Below, piece after piece: positions 11,065 to 18,914 of a DNA stretch of 34,975 nt. The notes under the pieces are model-generated. The model saw nothing but the letters and a program-made list of their open reading frames with translations. It did not search any database and was not told the origin of the DNA. A program made the position numbers and the translations under genes. Position 1 is the first letter of the stretch. Each line of letters starts with the position of its first letter. The stretch comes from Lachnospiraceae bacterium (GTDB lineage Bacteria > Bacillota > Clostridia > Lachnospirales > Lachnospiraceae): NCBI GenBank assembly GCA_021201665.1, contig JAJQEO010000032.1:1-34975 (forward strand), read 5' to 3'.

Positions 11065-11445
11065 GTTCGTACACCTCCACACATTGATATGACTGTTTAC
11101 CTGTTTGTCGTACAGAAAAGACCCGGAAGGCTTTCCTGCATGGACATAAGAAAAGGCGGATCACAAAGTCATCCACCTGCATACACTGACCAACCCATCC
11201 ACCGCGAAACAACTCCCGCATCTGTTTTCGCATACTTCCAAATGTAAAAGCACATACTGCGAAACGAAACCTGTCATCCGCGCCGTCCGGCAAATCAAAT
11301 ATAAACCACTGGTCACAACATATCATCCGTCCGGCTTCAGTCCCAGATGGAATCCGAAATCAAACGACTATGCACGAAGTCCTGAAAATACACCGTACCA
11401 TGCGTGCCAGGGTGAGAGTGGATACTCTGCTTCCTGTTTTCAACC
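11065..11445 (-). promoter_or_regulatory. Long infC leader with candidate attenuator
   Basis: About 380 nt separate the predicted transcription start (near 11445) from the infC start. On the minus strand, GGTGGAT (11171-11177) pairs with ATCCGCC (11155-11161) and is followed by TTTTCTT (11148-11154), making a terminator some 85 nt before the gene. A second GGTGGAT lies upstream, near 11200, and could pair with the same ATCCGCC, which would allow a switch. Firmicutes infC operons are known to carry L20-responsive attenuated leaders; I infer the same role here but cannot match the consensus by eye. An 88-codon open frame crossing this leader shows no protein-like features. Confidence 0.55.
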
Positions 11446-11451
11446 TAAGCA

Positions 11452-11480
11452 ACTTTAGCACAGGCTTCGGCGTGTGTCAA
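11452..11480 (-). promoter_or_regulatory. Sigma-A promoter of infC-rpmI-rplT
   Basis: On the minus strand a perfect TTGACA (11475-11480) is followed 17 bp later by TAAAGT (11452-11457). It lies directly next to a tandemly duplicated 27-bp sequence. Confidence 0.75.
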
Positions 11481-11536
11481 GGACTTTTTTAAGCACAATA
11501 TCTGTATTATGGACTTTTTAAGCACAATATCTGTAT
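11481..11536. repeat. 26/27-bp direct repeat abutting the infC -35 box
   Basis: GGACTTTTTTAAGCACAATA and following bases to TCTGTAT occur at 11481-11507 and again, one T shorter, at 11511-11536, with 3 bp between. The first copy touches the -35 hexamer. It may be an operator duplication or a slippage product. Confidence 0.8.
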
Positions 11537-11621
11537 AGCCTGGAGAGGCATAATTTAGGTTCGCTCATAATCACCCATTTGGCCAGCAGAAGCTGGCAGC
11601 AAGGCAAAAACGGAATATGTC

Positions 11622-13202
11622 TCATTGGCGCGGGAAATGATAAAAGCCCGATGATGGCTGTGCCGTGCCATCAGTCGTTTCTCCCGATGATCCCTCTGCC
11701 CGGAGAGCCACGCCAAGTGCTTCCAGATGGTCTTCCAGATCTTTCAGACAGGGCTTCCCGAAATTCCGCACCCGCATCACTTCCTCACGGCTCACCAAAA
11801 GCAGCTCGCCAACCGTACGGAACCCGGCGCGGCGCAGGCAATTGCAGGAGCGAATCCTCAGCCCCAGCTCCTCAATCAGCATGTCTTCCCGATAAAAAAG
11901 CTTTCCATAACGCACCGCGACCACTTCGCTTTTGTCTCTGGTATATAGAACGCCCTCTTCGCAGGCAAAGTGGATGTTTTTTTCATCAACGATGATATTT
12001 CCCAGATTTTTACAATCCAGAAATGCATACTTGCCAATCTCCCGCACATTCTCCGGGATTTTGATCTCAGCTAGATTTTCACATCCGCAAAATGCCTTTT
12101 CGCCAATCTGAGTCAGCGCTTTCGGAAGCATAATCTCCTTTAAATACCGGTTGTTCAAAAATGCTTTTTCTTCTATCACAGTAACTGTCTCCGGCACCCG
12201 GAACTGTTCCTGCGCCGCCTTGCAGAAGCATTGATACAAAACCGTCTTGTCTTTGTTATATACCGCATTATACTCCGAAGTGAAAAGAGAATTCCCGGGA
12301 GCAAACTCGATTTTTTTCAGATTCGGACAGCCTTCCAGCCATTTTTCCCCGATCTGAGCCAGACTCTCAGGCACTGAGATGATCTCCAGCCCCCTGCAGC
12401 CGGCAAAAGCTTCCTTTCCCAGCCGGACTACACCTTCGGGGATGATCATTTGCTTCAGCGCTGTGCAAAAGAAAAAGGCCCGCTCCCCAATATCCGTCAG
12501 CTGCGCAGGTAAAGCCACCTCTGCCAGAGCCGCGCAGTCGGCGAACGCCTCATCATCAATATGCTTCACCGTGTCCGGTATCACGATCTCCCGCAGGTTT
12601 TCGCATTCATAAAAGGTCGCCTTTTTGATCTTCGTAATCTGTCCATTCAGCACAACACGCTCCAGGCTGCAAAAGCAAAAGGCTCCTTCTTCTATGGAAG
12701 TTACTGTGTCAGGAATCGAACAACTCCCACTTTTCCCTTTCGGACACTGCAGCAGAGTTTTCAGCGCCTTATCATAAAGGATCCCATCTACAGACGCATA
12801 AACCGGGTTATTCTCGTCAACGATAATCCTCCACAGATCCCCGCAGGCTACAAAAGCCTGGGGTTCAATCTCAGTGACCGTAGCAGGAATCCTGATCTCA
12901 CGAATTTCTACATAGTAGGGCTCGTCAAAATCATCAAAGCCATCAAAGTCATCAGTGCTATCAAAGTCATCTGTGCCGCCAGAGACATCAGCGCCGTTAG
13001 AGTTATCAGGGTCGACAGAGTCATCAGCACCGTCAGAATCATCAGGGCCATCACATGTCCACCAGCCATCAATGGCATAATTACAAATTCTGGTCACGGT
13101 ATATCCGTCAATCGTTTCCGGTATTACCAGATGCGGCGTATTCCCACGAAATTTTGTAATTCCAATGGTGGTTTCTGTTATTTTCTGATATTCAAAGCAC
13201 AT
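11622..13202 (-). CDS. BspA-like leucine-rich-repeat protein with a C-terminal RNAP-alpha-CTD-like domain
   Basis: BspA-type (LRR_5) repeats of about 23 residues run through most of the protein, recognisable as 'IP..V..I...AF..C..L..I.IP'. There is no signal peptide, unlike most BspA-family proteins, so it is probably cytoplasmic. Near residues 57-100 (upstream-start numbering) lies an acidic insert of DD/SDG/DFD repeats. The last 85 residues are different: IEELGLRIRSCNCLRRAGF, then TVGEL and RVRNFGKPCLKDLEDHLEALG. This follows the helix-hairpin-helix of the RNA polymerase alpha C-terminal domain, with the residues matching E. coli R265, N268 and C269 kept but K298 and S299 replaced by Pro and Cys. 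The start is uncertain: ATG 13202 (MCFEYQKIT) fits the family better than ATG 13226. The role is unknown; DNA or transcription-complex binding is an inference. Confidence 0.8.
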   Translation of the reverse strand: MCFEYQKITETTIGITKFRGNTPHLVIPETIDGYTVTRICNYAIDGWWTCDGPDDSDGADDSVDPDNSNGADVSGGTDDFDSTDDFDGFDDFDEPYYVEIREIRIPATVTEIEPQAFVACGDLWRIIVDENNPVYASVDGILYDKALKTLLQCPKGKSGSCSIPDTVTSIEEGAFCFCSLERVVLNGQITKIKKATFYECENLREIVIPDTVKHIDDEAFADCAALAEVALPAQLTDIGERAFFFCTALKQMIIPEGVVRLGKEAFAGCRGLEIISVPESLAQIGEKWLEGCPNLKKIEFAPGNSLFTSEYNAVYNKDKTVLYQCFCKAAQEQFRVPETVTVIEEKAFLNNRYLKEIMLPKALTQIGEKAFCGCENLAEIKIPENVREIGKYAFLDCKNLGNIIVDEKNIHFACEEGVLYTRDKSEVVAVRYGKLFYREDMLIEELGLRIRSCNCLRRAGFRTVGELLLVSREEVMRVRNFGKPCLKDLEDHLEALGVALRAEGSSGETTDGTAQPSSGFYHFPRQ

Positions 13203-13392
13203 AATTCCACGTAATCCTTTCCCCATGCCACTTTGATTCTGCTGGATTTCCTTTCGGCAGTATCAAAAAATATAGATCTCCTCTTTAAAAACACCAGAAA
13301 TACCAGAACAGGGAATTTCTGTCAGACAAAAGAACAGCACACAGCCTGGGTATAATCAGGTGAACCGGAATGAGGACAAAGCACCGGCAGAC

Positions 13393-14799
13393 TCACACGC
13401 CCTCGCGCGTAATGTTTTTCAGCCACTTCCTGCTTTTATAATGATGCAGCACCCAGGGCCACTTGACGAACTCGTCCGTGCAGAGGAGAAAATAAACCCA
13501 TATTGGAGGCAGTTTCAGGGCGAAGGCAGCCAGAAAGCCGAGCGGCACGGCATAGCACCACATATCGATTGTGTCGCAGATCAGGCCGAAGCGGCTGTCT
13601 CCGCCTGCCCGGAAAATGCCCGCGATCAATGTCGTGTTGACCGCGGTTCCCATAATATAGTAGATATTGATCAATAGCATAATCCTCAGATAGCCTGACG
13701 CCGTCTCGGAAAGAGACGCAAAGCGCAGGGCAAAGGGCATGACCACCGCCACCAGAAGACCTCCAAAGACGCCTGCGACCACAGTCAGGTGCATGGACCG
13801 GGAGGCGTCCCGGTCGGCGTCCTCCAACCGATTCGCGCCAATCTCCTTGCCGACAAAAATGCCGGAGGCGCTTGCGATACTATAGCAGAGTACGGTCCCG
13901 AAATTGCGCACGACAACGACGATCGCATTCGCCGCCACCACATCGGAACCCATGTGCCCCATGATCACAGAATACATGGAAAAACCCACGCTCCAAATGA
14001 TATCATTTGCCAGTGCCGGGACGGATAGCTGAAGGAAGTCCCGCATCAGCACGCCTCCCTTCCAGAACATCGCGTCCGGGCGAAGGCGGACATTTTTTGA
14101 GGCAAAGGAGACGCAAAAGCACGCGATCAGCTGCAGTACCCGCGAAATGGATGTCGCGAGCGCGACGCCCATCGCCCCCAGACGCGGCGCGCCAAATAAT
14201 CCGTAGACAAAGACCGCGTTCAGGCAGACATTGATAAGAAGAGCGCCCACATTCAGCGTTGTGCTGGTCTTTACGCGCTCCACGCTGCGCAGTGTGGAGA
14301 GGTAGACCTCCGAAAATCCCCAGCAGAGGTAGCTGACGCTGATAATGCGCAGGTAGGACATGCCAATCCCGATCAGTTCCTGATCGGAGGTAAACAATGT
14401 CATCATCTGCCCTGGAAAAAAGGCCGCCGGTATCGCGAACAGCAGCGAAATCCCGACTGCAAAACGCAGGGCGATACCCTCTACTTTTTCAATGGCCTCC
14501 AAGTTCCCTTTGCCCCAATATTGGGCGCAGAGCATCGTCGCCCCGGTGCCGAGACCATAATAAACCATATACAAAATGTTGGAATACTGCACGGCCAGAG
14601 AGACGGCGGAGACCGAAGACTGCCCCACCGAATTCAGCATAATCACGTCTGTGGAGCTGATCGCCGCGCTGAACAGATTCTGTATCACGATCGGAAGAGC
14701 CAACCGCAGGATCTGAGCGTACGACTCCCTTCCTGTTTTCACTCTTGTTCTCATACTATTTTTCTGCTTCTCCGTAACTGATTTCTGTAGTCTAACCAT
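13393..14799 (-). CDS. MATE-family multidrug/sodium antiporter
   Basis: This polytopic membrane protein of 468 residues has about twelve hydrophobic segments and the MATE layout (two six-helix halves; 'ALPIVIQNLF' at the first helix, 'SVPALANDIIWSVGF' at the seventh). MATE exporters use Na+ or H+ gradients to expel cationic compounds. I chose the ATG at 14799 because GAAGG lies 5 nt upstream. The frame remains open for 79 more codons upstream, but these are just the translation of 66-bp tandem repeats. It is unrelated in detail to the second MATE at 18915-20300. Confidence 0.9.
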   Translation of the reverse strand: MVRLQKSVTEKQKNSMRTRVKTGRESYAQILRLALPIVIQNLFSAAISSTDVIMLNSVGQSSVSAVSLAVQYSNILYMVYYGLGTGATMLCAQYWGKGNLEAIEKVEGIALRFAVGISLLFAIPAAFFPGQMMTLFTSDQELIGIGMSYLRIISVSYLCWGFSEVYLSTLRSVERVKTSTTLNVGALLINVCLNAVFVYGLFGAPRLGAMGVALATSISRVLQLIACFCVSFASKNVRLRPDAMFWKGGVLMRDFLQLSVPALANDIIWSVGFSMYSVIMGHMGSDVVAANAIVVVVRNFGTVLCYSIASASGIFVGKEIGANRLEDADRDASRSMHLTVVAGVFGGLLVAVVMPFALRFASLSETASGYLRIMLLINIYYIMGTAVNTTLIAGIFRAGGDSRFGLICDTIDMWCYAVPLGFLAAFALKLPPIWVYFLLCTDEFVKWPWVLHHYKSRKWLKNITREGV

Positions 14800-14868
14800 C
14801 AATGCCTTCACAATTACGGGATTTATCCCGCGCCTTGCCTGGGATGCCGTCCCAGGTGAACATACTGC

Positions 14869-15042
14869 AAAGCTCACTCCCGCCCAAACAGCTGATCCTC
14901 CCGTCACGAACCGGATTCCGGGCAGGCAGACAACAATGCTCATCCTTTCCCAAGCAGCTGATCCTCCCATCGCGAACCGGATCCCGGGCGGGCAGACAAC
15001 AAAGCTCATCCTCTCCCAAGCAGCTGATCCTCCCATCGCTGC
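14869..15042. repeat. 66-bp tandem repeat, about 2.6 copies, overlapping a gene 3' end
   Basis: Copies start at 14869, 14935 and 15001, each 66 bp, the last one partial. The third copy contains the last codons and stop of the gene at 15006-15449 (DQLLGRG-stop); the other copies still contain a recognisable DQL(L/F)G(K/R).-stop. The unit is 22 codons long, so the neighbouring frame stays open across the array and extends the MATE frame artificially. Confidence 0.85.
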
Positions 15043-15449
15043 AGATTCCCAAGAATCTCCAGCACACGCGCGTTCGCCATATCCACCTGGCGAATTGCGT
15101 CGTTGATCCGCGACTGCACCAGCCAGTCGGCGACCATGCCGTCAAAGAAAAGATCTGCAAAGCTCAGAAAAGAGCCGACCTCTACATTAATATTCATCGG
15201 TATGTCAATATCGCGCAGCTCTTTTTTTAATACCTGCAGATAATACTTCGCGTCCTCAATCTGACGCTGCGCCTTATCCATGCGCCCATGCTTAAGCATG
15301 GTGGTCACCATCCCGCCGCCGAACAAATCCAGGAGTCCCCAGTTTTTGGCTCCCTTTAACTCACGCTGTGCATTTTCCAGACTGTCCAGGGCGCGGTTCG
15401 CTGCCGTAATCGCCTCGCGGATCTCTTTGAGTGTGTCCTGATTCGTCAT
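15006..15449 (-). CDS. Helical protein of unknown function
   Basis: The product has 147 residues, mostly long amphipathic helices with heptad-like patterns, separated by two similar glycine-containing hairpins: LLDLFGGGMVTTMLKHGRMD and LSFADLFFDGMVADWLVQSR. This internal similarity suggests two repeated halves. There is no signal peptide or clear membrane segment. AGGAGG precedes the ATG at 15449 by 8 nt. I do not recognise the family. Its 3' end is part of the 66-bp tandem repeat. Confidence 0.75.
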   Translation of the reverse strand: MTNQDTLKEIREAITAANRALDSLENAQRELKGAKNWGLLDLFGGGMVTTMLKHGRMDKAQRQIEDAKYYLQVLKKELRDIDIPMNINVEVGSFLSFADLFFDGMVADWLVQSRINDAIRQVDMANARVLEILGNLQRWEDQLLGRG

Positions 15450-15587
15450 GGATACGTCCTCCTGCTATCATAAATTCGATGCTGCCAGAATCAAAAGCTG
15501 TCTGGCATCTTACTGTCTGAAGATTTCTCAGTATTCTATTGACTTTATTCTGAAACCATCGTTTCGAAAAATACGGCCACTCAAATG

Positions 15588-15660
15588 TCAGCTGCTTACA
15601 CGTTCTTCTCCAGGCAGAAAATATAGTCGCCCGAGCATCAGCTGCCTACGCATTTCTCTC
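15588..15660. repeat. 23-bp direct repeat at the 3' end of the MazG-like gene
   Basis: TCAGCTGCTTACACGTTCTT (15588 on) and TCAGCTGCCTACGCATTTCT (15638 on) are imperfect copies 50 bp apart. The second copy overlaps the last codons and stop of the gene at 15646-15975. The layout resembles the 66-bp arrays after prfB and after the gene at 15006. Confidence 0.6.
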
Positions 15661-15975
15661 TATGGATTTCTGTGTGTCAAATCCATCCGGGTAGCGCCTT
15701 TTCAGTTTATCAATATTTGCCTGCAGTACCGTCTCCAGGGGCAGCTCCAGCGCCGTCGCCGCCTCCGCCAGATACCAGGCAATGTCGCCCAGTTCTTCTG
15801 CCAGATGGGCTTTGTCCAGCTCATGTCCCTGTGCAAGCCATTTTTTCACAATGTCAATCGCCTCGCCGGACTCCCCGCACAACCCCATCACGCTGTTGAT
15901 CAGGACATCCCTGCGGTCAAGCTCCGGGTTCAGCGTCGTCATCGCCAGCTTCTGATATTCGTTAATCGTCATCAT
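15646..15975 (-). CDS. MazG-like nucleotide pyrophosphohydrolase
   Basis: Proteins of this all-alpha NTP-PPase superfamily hydrolyse (d)NTPs to monophosphates, often as housecleaning enzymes. The metal-binding residues are visible: GESGEAIDIVKKWLAQG, then LAEELGDIAWYL. About 109 residues fits the short MazG-like class. Two ATGs in a row (15975 and 15972) follow AAAGGA; either could be used. An upstream in-frame extension of 30 codons lacks family similarity. Its 3' end overlaps a short direct repeat. Confidence 0.85.
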   Translation of the reverse strand: MMTINEYQKLAMTTLNPELDRRDVLINSVMGLCGESGEAIDIVKKWLAQGHELDKAHLAEELGDIAWYLAEAATALELPLETVLQANIDKLKRRYPDGFDTQKSIERNA

Positions 15976-16238
15976 TGAATCCTTTCCGCACTCATCCAGA
16001 TAACGCCGGCAAGTGCCGCAGTTCCGCAGGCACCTCTGAACTCCGTCCTGTCTTTCTGCTTTCATTCCAGAACATTTGCTTCAAACAATCCCCGGCTTTT
16101 CACGAATTACCGGATTACTCTGCATTTCGCAGCTTCGCCATAATCGTGTCAGGCAAGACATTTCCAAAATCCGCGCCACGCTCCGGTTTGATCGAAATCA
16201 GCACCATGGGGTTTCAGCAGGTTCTGCTGAAAATCCTG

Positions 16239-16811
16239 TCAGACAAACTCCGTCGGAAACTTACACAGTGTGTCATAAATATCCGGATATTTACGTTTCA
16301 GAGAAATCAGCCTTCCATCCTTCCCCAGAAAGCAATGACCGGTCGTCCCTGTACAGCAGACCGCGTCATCCCCTGCCCGCCGTACTTCATAGCGGAGTGT
16401 CAGACGGATACCGTCAAATTTTTCTATCGCCGCGCGGATTTTTACCGTCTCGCCAAAACGAACGCTGATTTTGATTTTCGCTTCAATCGACAGCACCGGG
16501 CTCATGATGCCGGCCGCCTCCAGCTTGTCATAACCATATCCGATTTCATCCAGGGCATGTACCCTGCACTCCTCAAACCAGCGGATAAAATTAGAATGAT
16601 GCACGACCTGCATCTGATCCGTCTCATAGTACTGGACCTTGTGGATCCAGGGGGTGATTGTGACGGCTGCTGCGGGCGTATCTGCAGGGGTCTCCGGGGC
16701 AGAAGCCTCGTTGGTAATCTCCTCTGCTGCTGCGGGCGTATCTGTTTTTATGTCTTCCATTGTATCAATACCAGCATTTCCCTCTGTTTTTGTGATTTTC
16801 TCCATAATCAT
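16239..16811 (-). CDS. Hot-dog acyl-CoA thioesterase (YbgC/FcbC type) with an Ala/Pro-rich N-terminal extension
   Basis: Members hydrolyse acyl-CoA or aryl-CoA thioesters. The core starts at about residue 55 with the family signature HKVQYYETDQMQVVHHSNFI, where the Asp is the usual catalytic residue, followed by the WFEECR helix. The first 52 residues are unusual: an acidic Ala/Thr/Pro-rich stretch with an imperfect duplication (DTPAAAEEI / DTPAAAVTI) encoded by a direct DNA repeat. AAGGA lies 6 nt before the ATG at 16811. The total of 190 residues is longer than the usual 130-140 for this reason. A start at an internal Met is less likely because none lies close to the core. Confidence 0.85.
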   Translation of the reverse strand: MIMEKITKTEGNAGIDTMEDIKTDTPAAAEEITNEASAPETPADTPAAAVTITPWIHKVQYYETDQMQVVHHSNFIRWFEECRVHALDEIGYGYDKLEAAGIMSPVLSIEAKIKISVRFGETVKIRAAIEKFDGIRLTLRYEVRRAGDDAVCCTGTTGHCFLGKDGRLISLKRKYPDIYDTLCKFPTEFV

Positions 16812-16977
16812 ACATAGTCCTTACTGCTAAAGGTATTTGTAGCGCACGAACTGTCCGGCGCCTTCCGTTGCAATTCTTTATCTGCATCCTGTGATCGGCT
16901 TACTTTAATTATTTTAATTTTTCCCTTGCCATCAATGCCAACTAAAAAGGCATTTGTATAAGGTTCAAAGCCCTCAT

Positions 16978-18720
16978 TTACAATTCCTCCAGGACATAAT
17001 TTTCTTTCTCACACACAACCTTGCATTTTTTCTTAAAGCAGGCGATACCATATTTGTAAATGGTACGATATCCCTGAAGCTTCAGTTCGCGTGTGTAATC
17101 CATCCTTTCGATCTGGGCCATCGCGTCTTTGCATCCTTCAGCAAGACGCGCGTTATCTGCATACTTAAACTCCATGATCATGCCGATGCTTTCTCTGTCA
17201 ATCTCAACCTTCACGTCGCAATATCCATCACCGCTGTCGGCATTCGTTTTCGCTTTCCAATTATCTACATTGGCAAGAATCCCGATCATAAGGCCATGAT
17301 AGAGGATCTCTTTCTTATCTTTTTGTACAGAAGAATCTCTTACCGTAATAGAATCATAAAGGTAAGATGTAAGCAGCTTTTCTGTTTTTTCCGCATTGCC
17401 AGTCTTTAACGCGTCACAGAATTCCTCAAACCGTTTGCTGTTTTTCCTGACCATGCTATTAAAGTATGCGGTTATCTGCCTGGTAAAAATCTTCCGGATC
17501 TCCTTGTTTGGAATTGCGAGCTGATAAATATCTTCATCCGCCATCCCACGCTGCGTCAGATAGCCCGTTGCAAACAACACGCTCCATATATTGTCAATCG
17601 TATCATAAATCTGATTATACGTTAAATCCTCGTGGATTTCCTTCGAAATCGTTTCTCCCGCTACCAATGCCTCAATTTCACTCTTGGTTTGCTCATTACC
17701 TGATTTTTCAATTAATCGGCGTACGGCATCATTGCCGCTTGTATTTGACCAGTAGGCCTTTGGCATTGCATGTGAGTTCAGGCGAAGTTCCGTACAATAA
17801 TTGATTACATCCCATGGGCAGTATACATCTGTATCTCCAAATTGATACCCGTCATACCAGTTCCTGACTGCTTCATATCTGTCCATACAGCCATAATATT
17901 CCAGAAGTCCCTTTACTTCTGCATCTGTAAAACCAAAATATTCATCAAACCCTACATTAGAAATCGAAAAAATCTGCGGATTATTTAAACCAGTAAAAAT
18001 ACTTTCTTTCGCCACCCGAAGGCATCCCGTCAGGACAGCGAAGTAAAGGCTCTCATTTGATTTCAACGCCTTATCAAACATGCCCCGGATAAGCTTCACC
18101 ATCTGAGGATAATAGTTTCCCTCGCTCGCTTTTGCCAGTGGAACATCATATTCATCAATTAAAATAATCACCTTTTTCCCAAAATGCTTCTGCAGAAAAC
18201 CGGAAAGCACACTTAAACTTCCCTTTATGACATCATCTGACATTTTGAAATAATCCGGATGCTCCGGATCAACATTCACCAGTTTCTTATACATCCCCTT
18301 TTCAGTTTCTGTAAGGCCTTTGCTCTCTAATAAAAAATTGAACCGAAGTGCTTCCCTGCCAATTTCAGAACACAAATCGGCTCTTGCACTCTCATAATCA
18401 CTGCCGTCCACACTCTTTAAACTGATCGAAATAACCGGGAATTTTCCCATGTATTTTTCGCAGAGCTGTGTCTCTCTGGATATTTCAAGCCCCTCGAAGA
18501 GGGTGCTGTCACATCCAATTTCCAAGAATGCTTTCAGCATACTCATATTCAGAGATTTCCCAAAACGGCGCGGGCGGGTAAAAAGGTTTACTTCTCCCCA
18601 GGCATTCAGCAAATCGCGAATCATTGCCGTTTTATCAACATAATAAAATTCTTCTGTCCGAATCTTGCAAAAATCATCAATCCCAATCGGGAGCTTCTTT
18701 TTCATTAATTTATCTGCCAT
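16978..18720 (-). CDS. AAA-ATPase-like / PD-(D/E)XK nuclease-like protein (AAA_ATPase_like plus PDDEXK_9)
   Basis: The 580-residue protein opens with the characteristic IGIDDFCKIR, YYVDKTAMI and FTRPRRFGKSLNMSML (variant Walker A) motifs; ILIDEYDVPL is the Walker B. The C-terminal third has the nuclease-like region (DVKVEIDRESIGMIMEFKYA, the E-x-K being the PD-(D/E)XK core). Such proteins are abundant in gut Clostridia and Bacteroidetes; their function is not established, though mobile-element or defence roles have been suggested. AAAGGAG lies about 10 nt before the ATG. It looks intact and has its own promoter. Confidence 0.9.
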   Translation of the reverse strand: MADKLMKKKLPIGIDDFCKIRTEEFYYVDKTAMIRDLLNAWGEVNLFTRPRRFGKSLNMSMLKAFLEIGCDSTLFEGLEISRETQLCEKYMGKFPVISISLKSVDGSDYESARADLCSEIGREALRFNFLLESKGLTETEKGMYKKLVNVDPEHPDYFKMSDDVIKGSLSVLSGFLQKHFGKKVIILIDEYDVPLAKASEGNYYPQMVKLIRGMFDKALKSNESLYFAVLTGCLRVAKESIFTGLNNPQIFSISNVGFDEYFGFTDAEVKGLLEYYGCMDRYEAVRNWYDGYQFGDTDVYCPWDVINYCTELRLNSHAMPKAYWSNTSGNDAVRRLIEKSGNEQTKSEIEALVAGETISKEIHEDLTYNQIYDTIDNIWSVLFATGYLTQRGMADEDIYQLAIPNKEIRKIFTRQITAYFNSMVRKNSKRFEEFCDALKTGNAEKTEKLLTSYLYDSITVRDSSVQKDKKEILYHGLMIGILANVDNWKAKTNADSGDGYCDVKVEIDRESIGMIMEFKYADNARLAEGCKDAMAQIERMDYTRELKLQGYRTIYKYGIACFKKKCKVVCEKENYVLEEL

Positions 18721-18789
18721 GAATAAAACGCTCCTTTCCTCACATCAAACCCTGGATTCGTTCTCACATTTCTATTGATTTCTATTGCT

Positions 18790-18817
18790 ATTATACATAT
18801 ATTTGCTGGTAAATCAA
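18790..18817 (-). promoter_or_regulatory. Promoter of the AAA-ATPase-like gene
   Basis: On the minus strand TTGATT (18812-18817) and a perfect TATAAT (18790-18795) are 16 bp apart, about 70 nt before the ATG at 18720. Confidence 0.6.
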
Positions 18818-18914
18818 CCATTCTGATAGCAAAAAAGAAGCTGAAAAACCTGAAAAGCAGCAATAGCAGATGCCCCGGCAAAAGAAATCCCAGATAAAAC
18901 CAGGGCAGAAAAAT

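Noticed and set aside
11060..11326. 88-residue leader protein upstream of infC
   Set aside because: The frame overlaps the attenuator and the infC ribosome site, has biased Phe/Arg/Cys composition and no ribosome site.
12561..13214. Plus-strand 217-residue open frame opposite the LRR gene
   Set aside because: It is rich in Ile/Val/Arg repeats that simply mirror the acidic DD repeats of the LRR protein on the other strand.
14800..15036. N-terminal extension of the first MATE exporter
   Set aside because: These 79 codons are only the translation of 66-bp tandem repeats. The ribosome site and family similarity support ATG 14799.
14869..15042. CRISPR or integron-like array
   Set aside because: Copies follow one another without spacers and drift as ordinary tandem duplications; no cas or integrase gene is near.
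16212..16232. Terminator after the thioesterase gene (TTTCAGCAG / CTGCTGAAA)
   Set aside because: The 9-bp stem is good, but no T-run follows it on either strand, so I do not call it a terminator.
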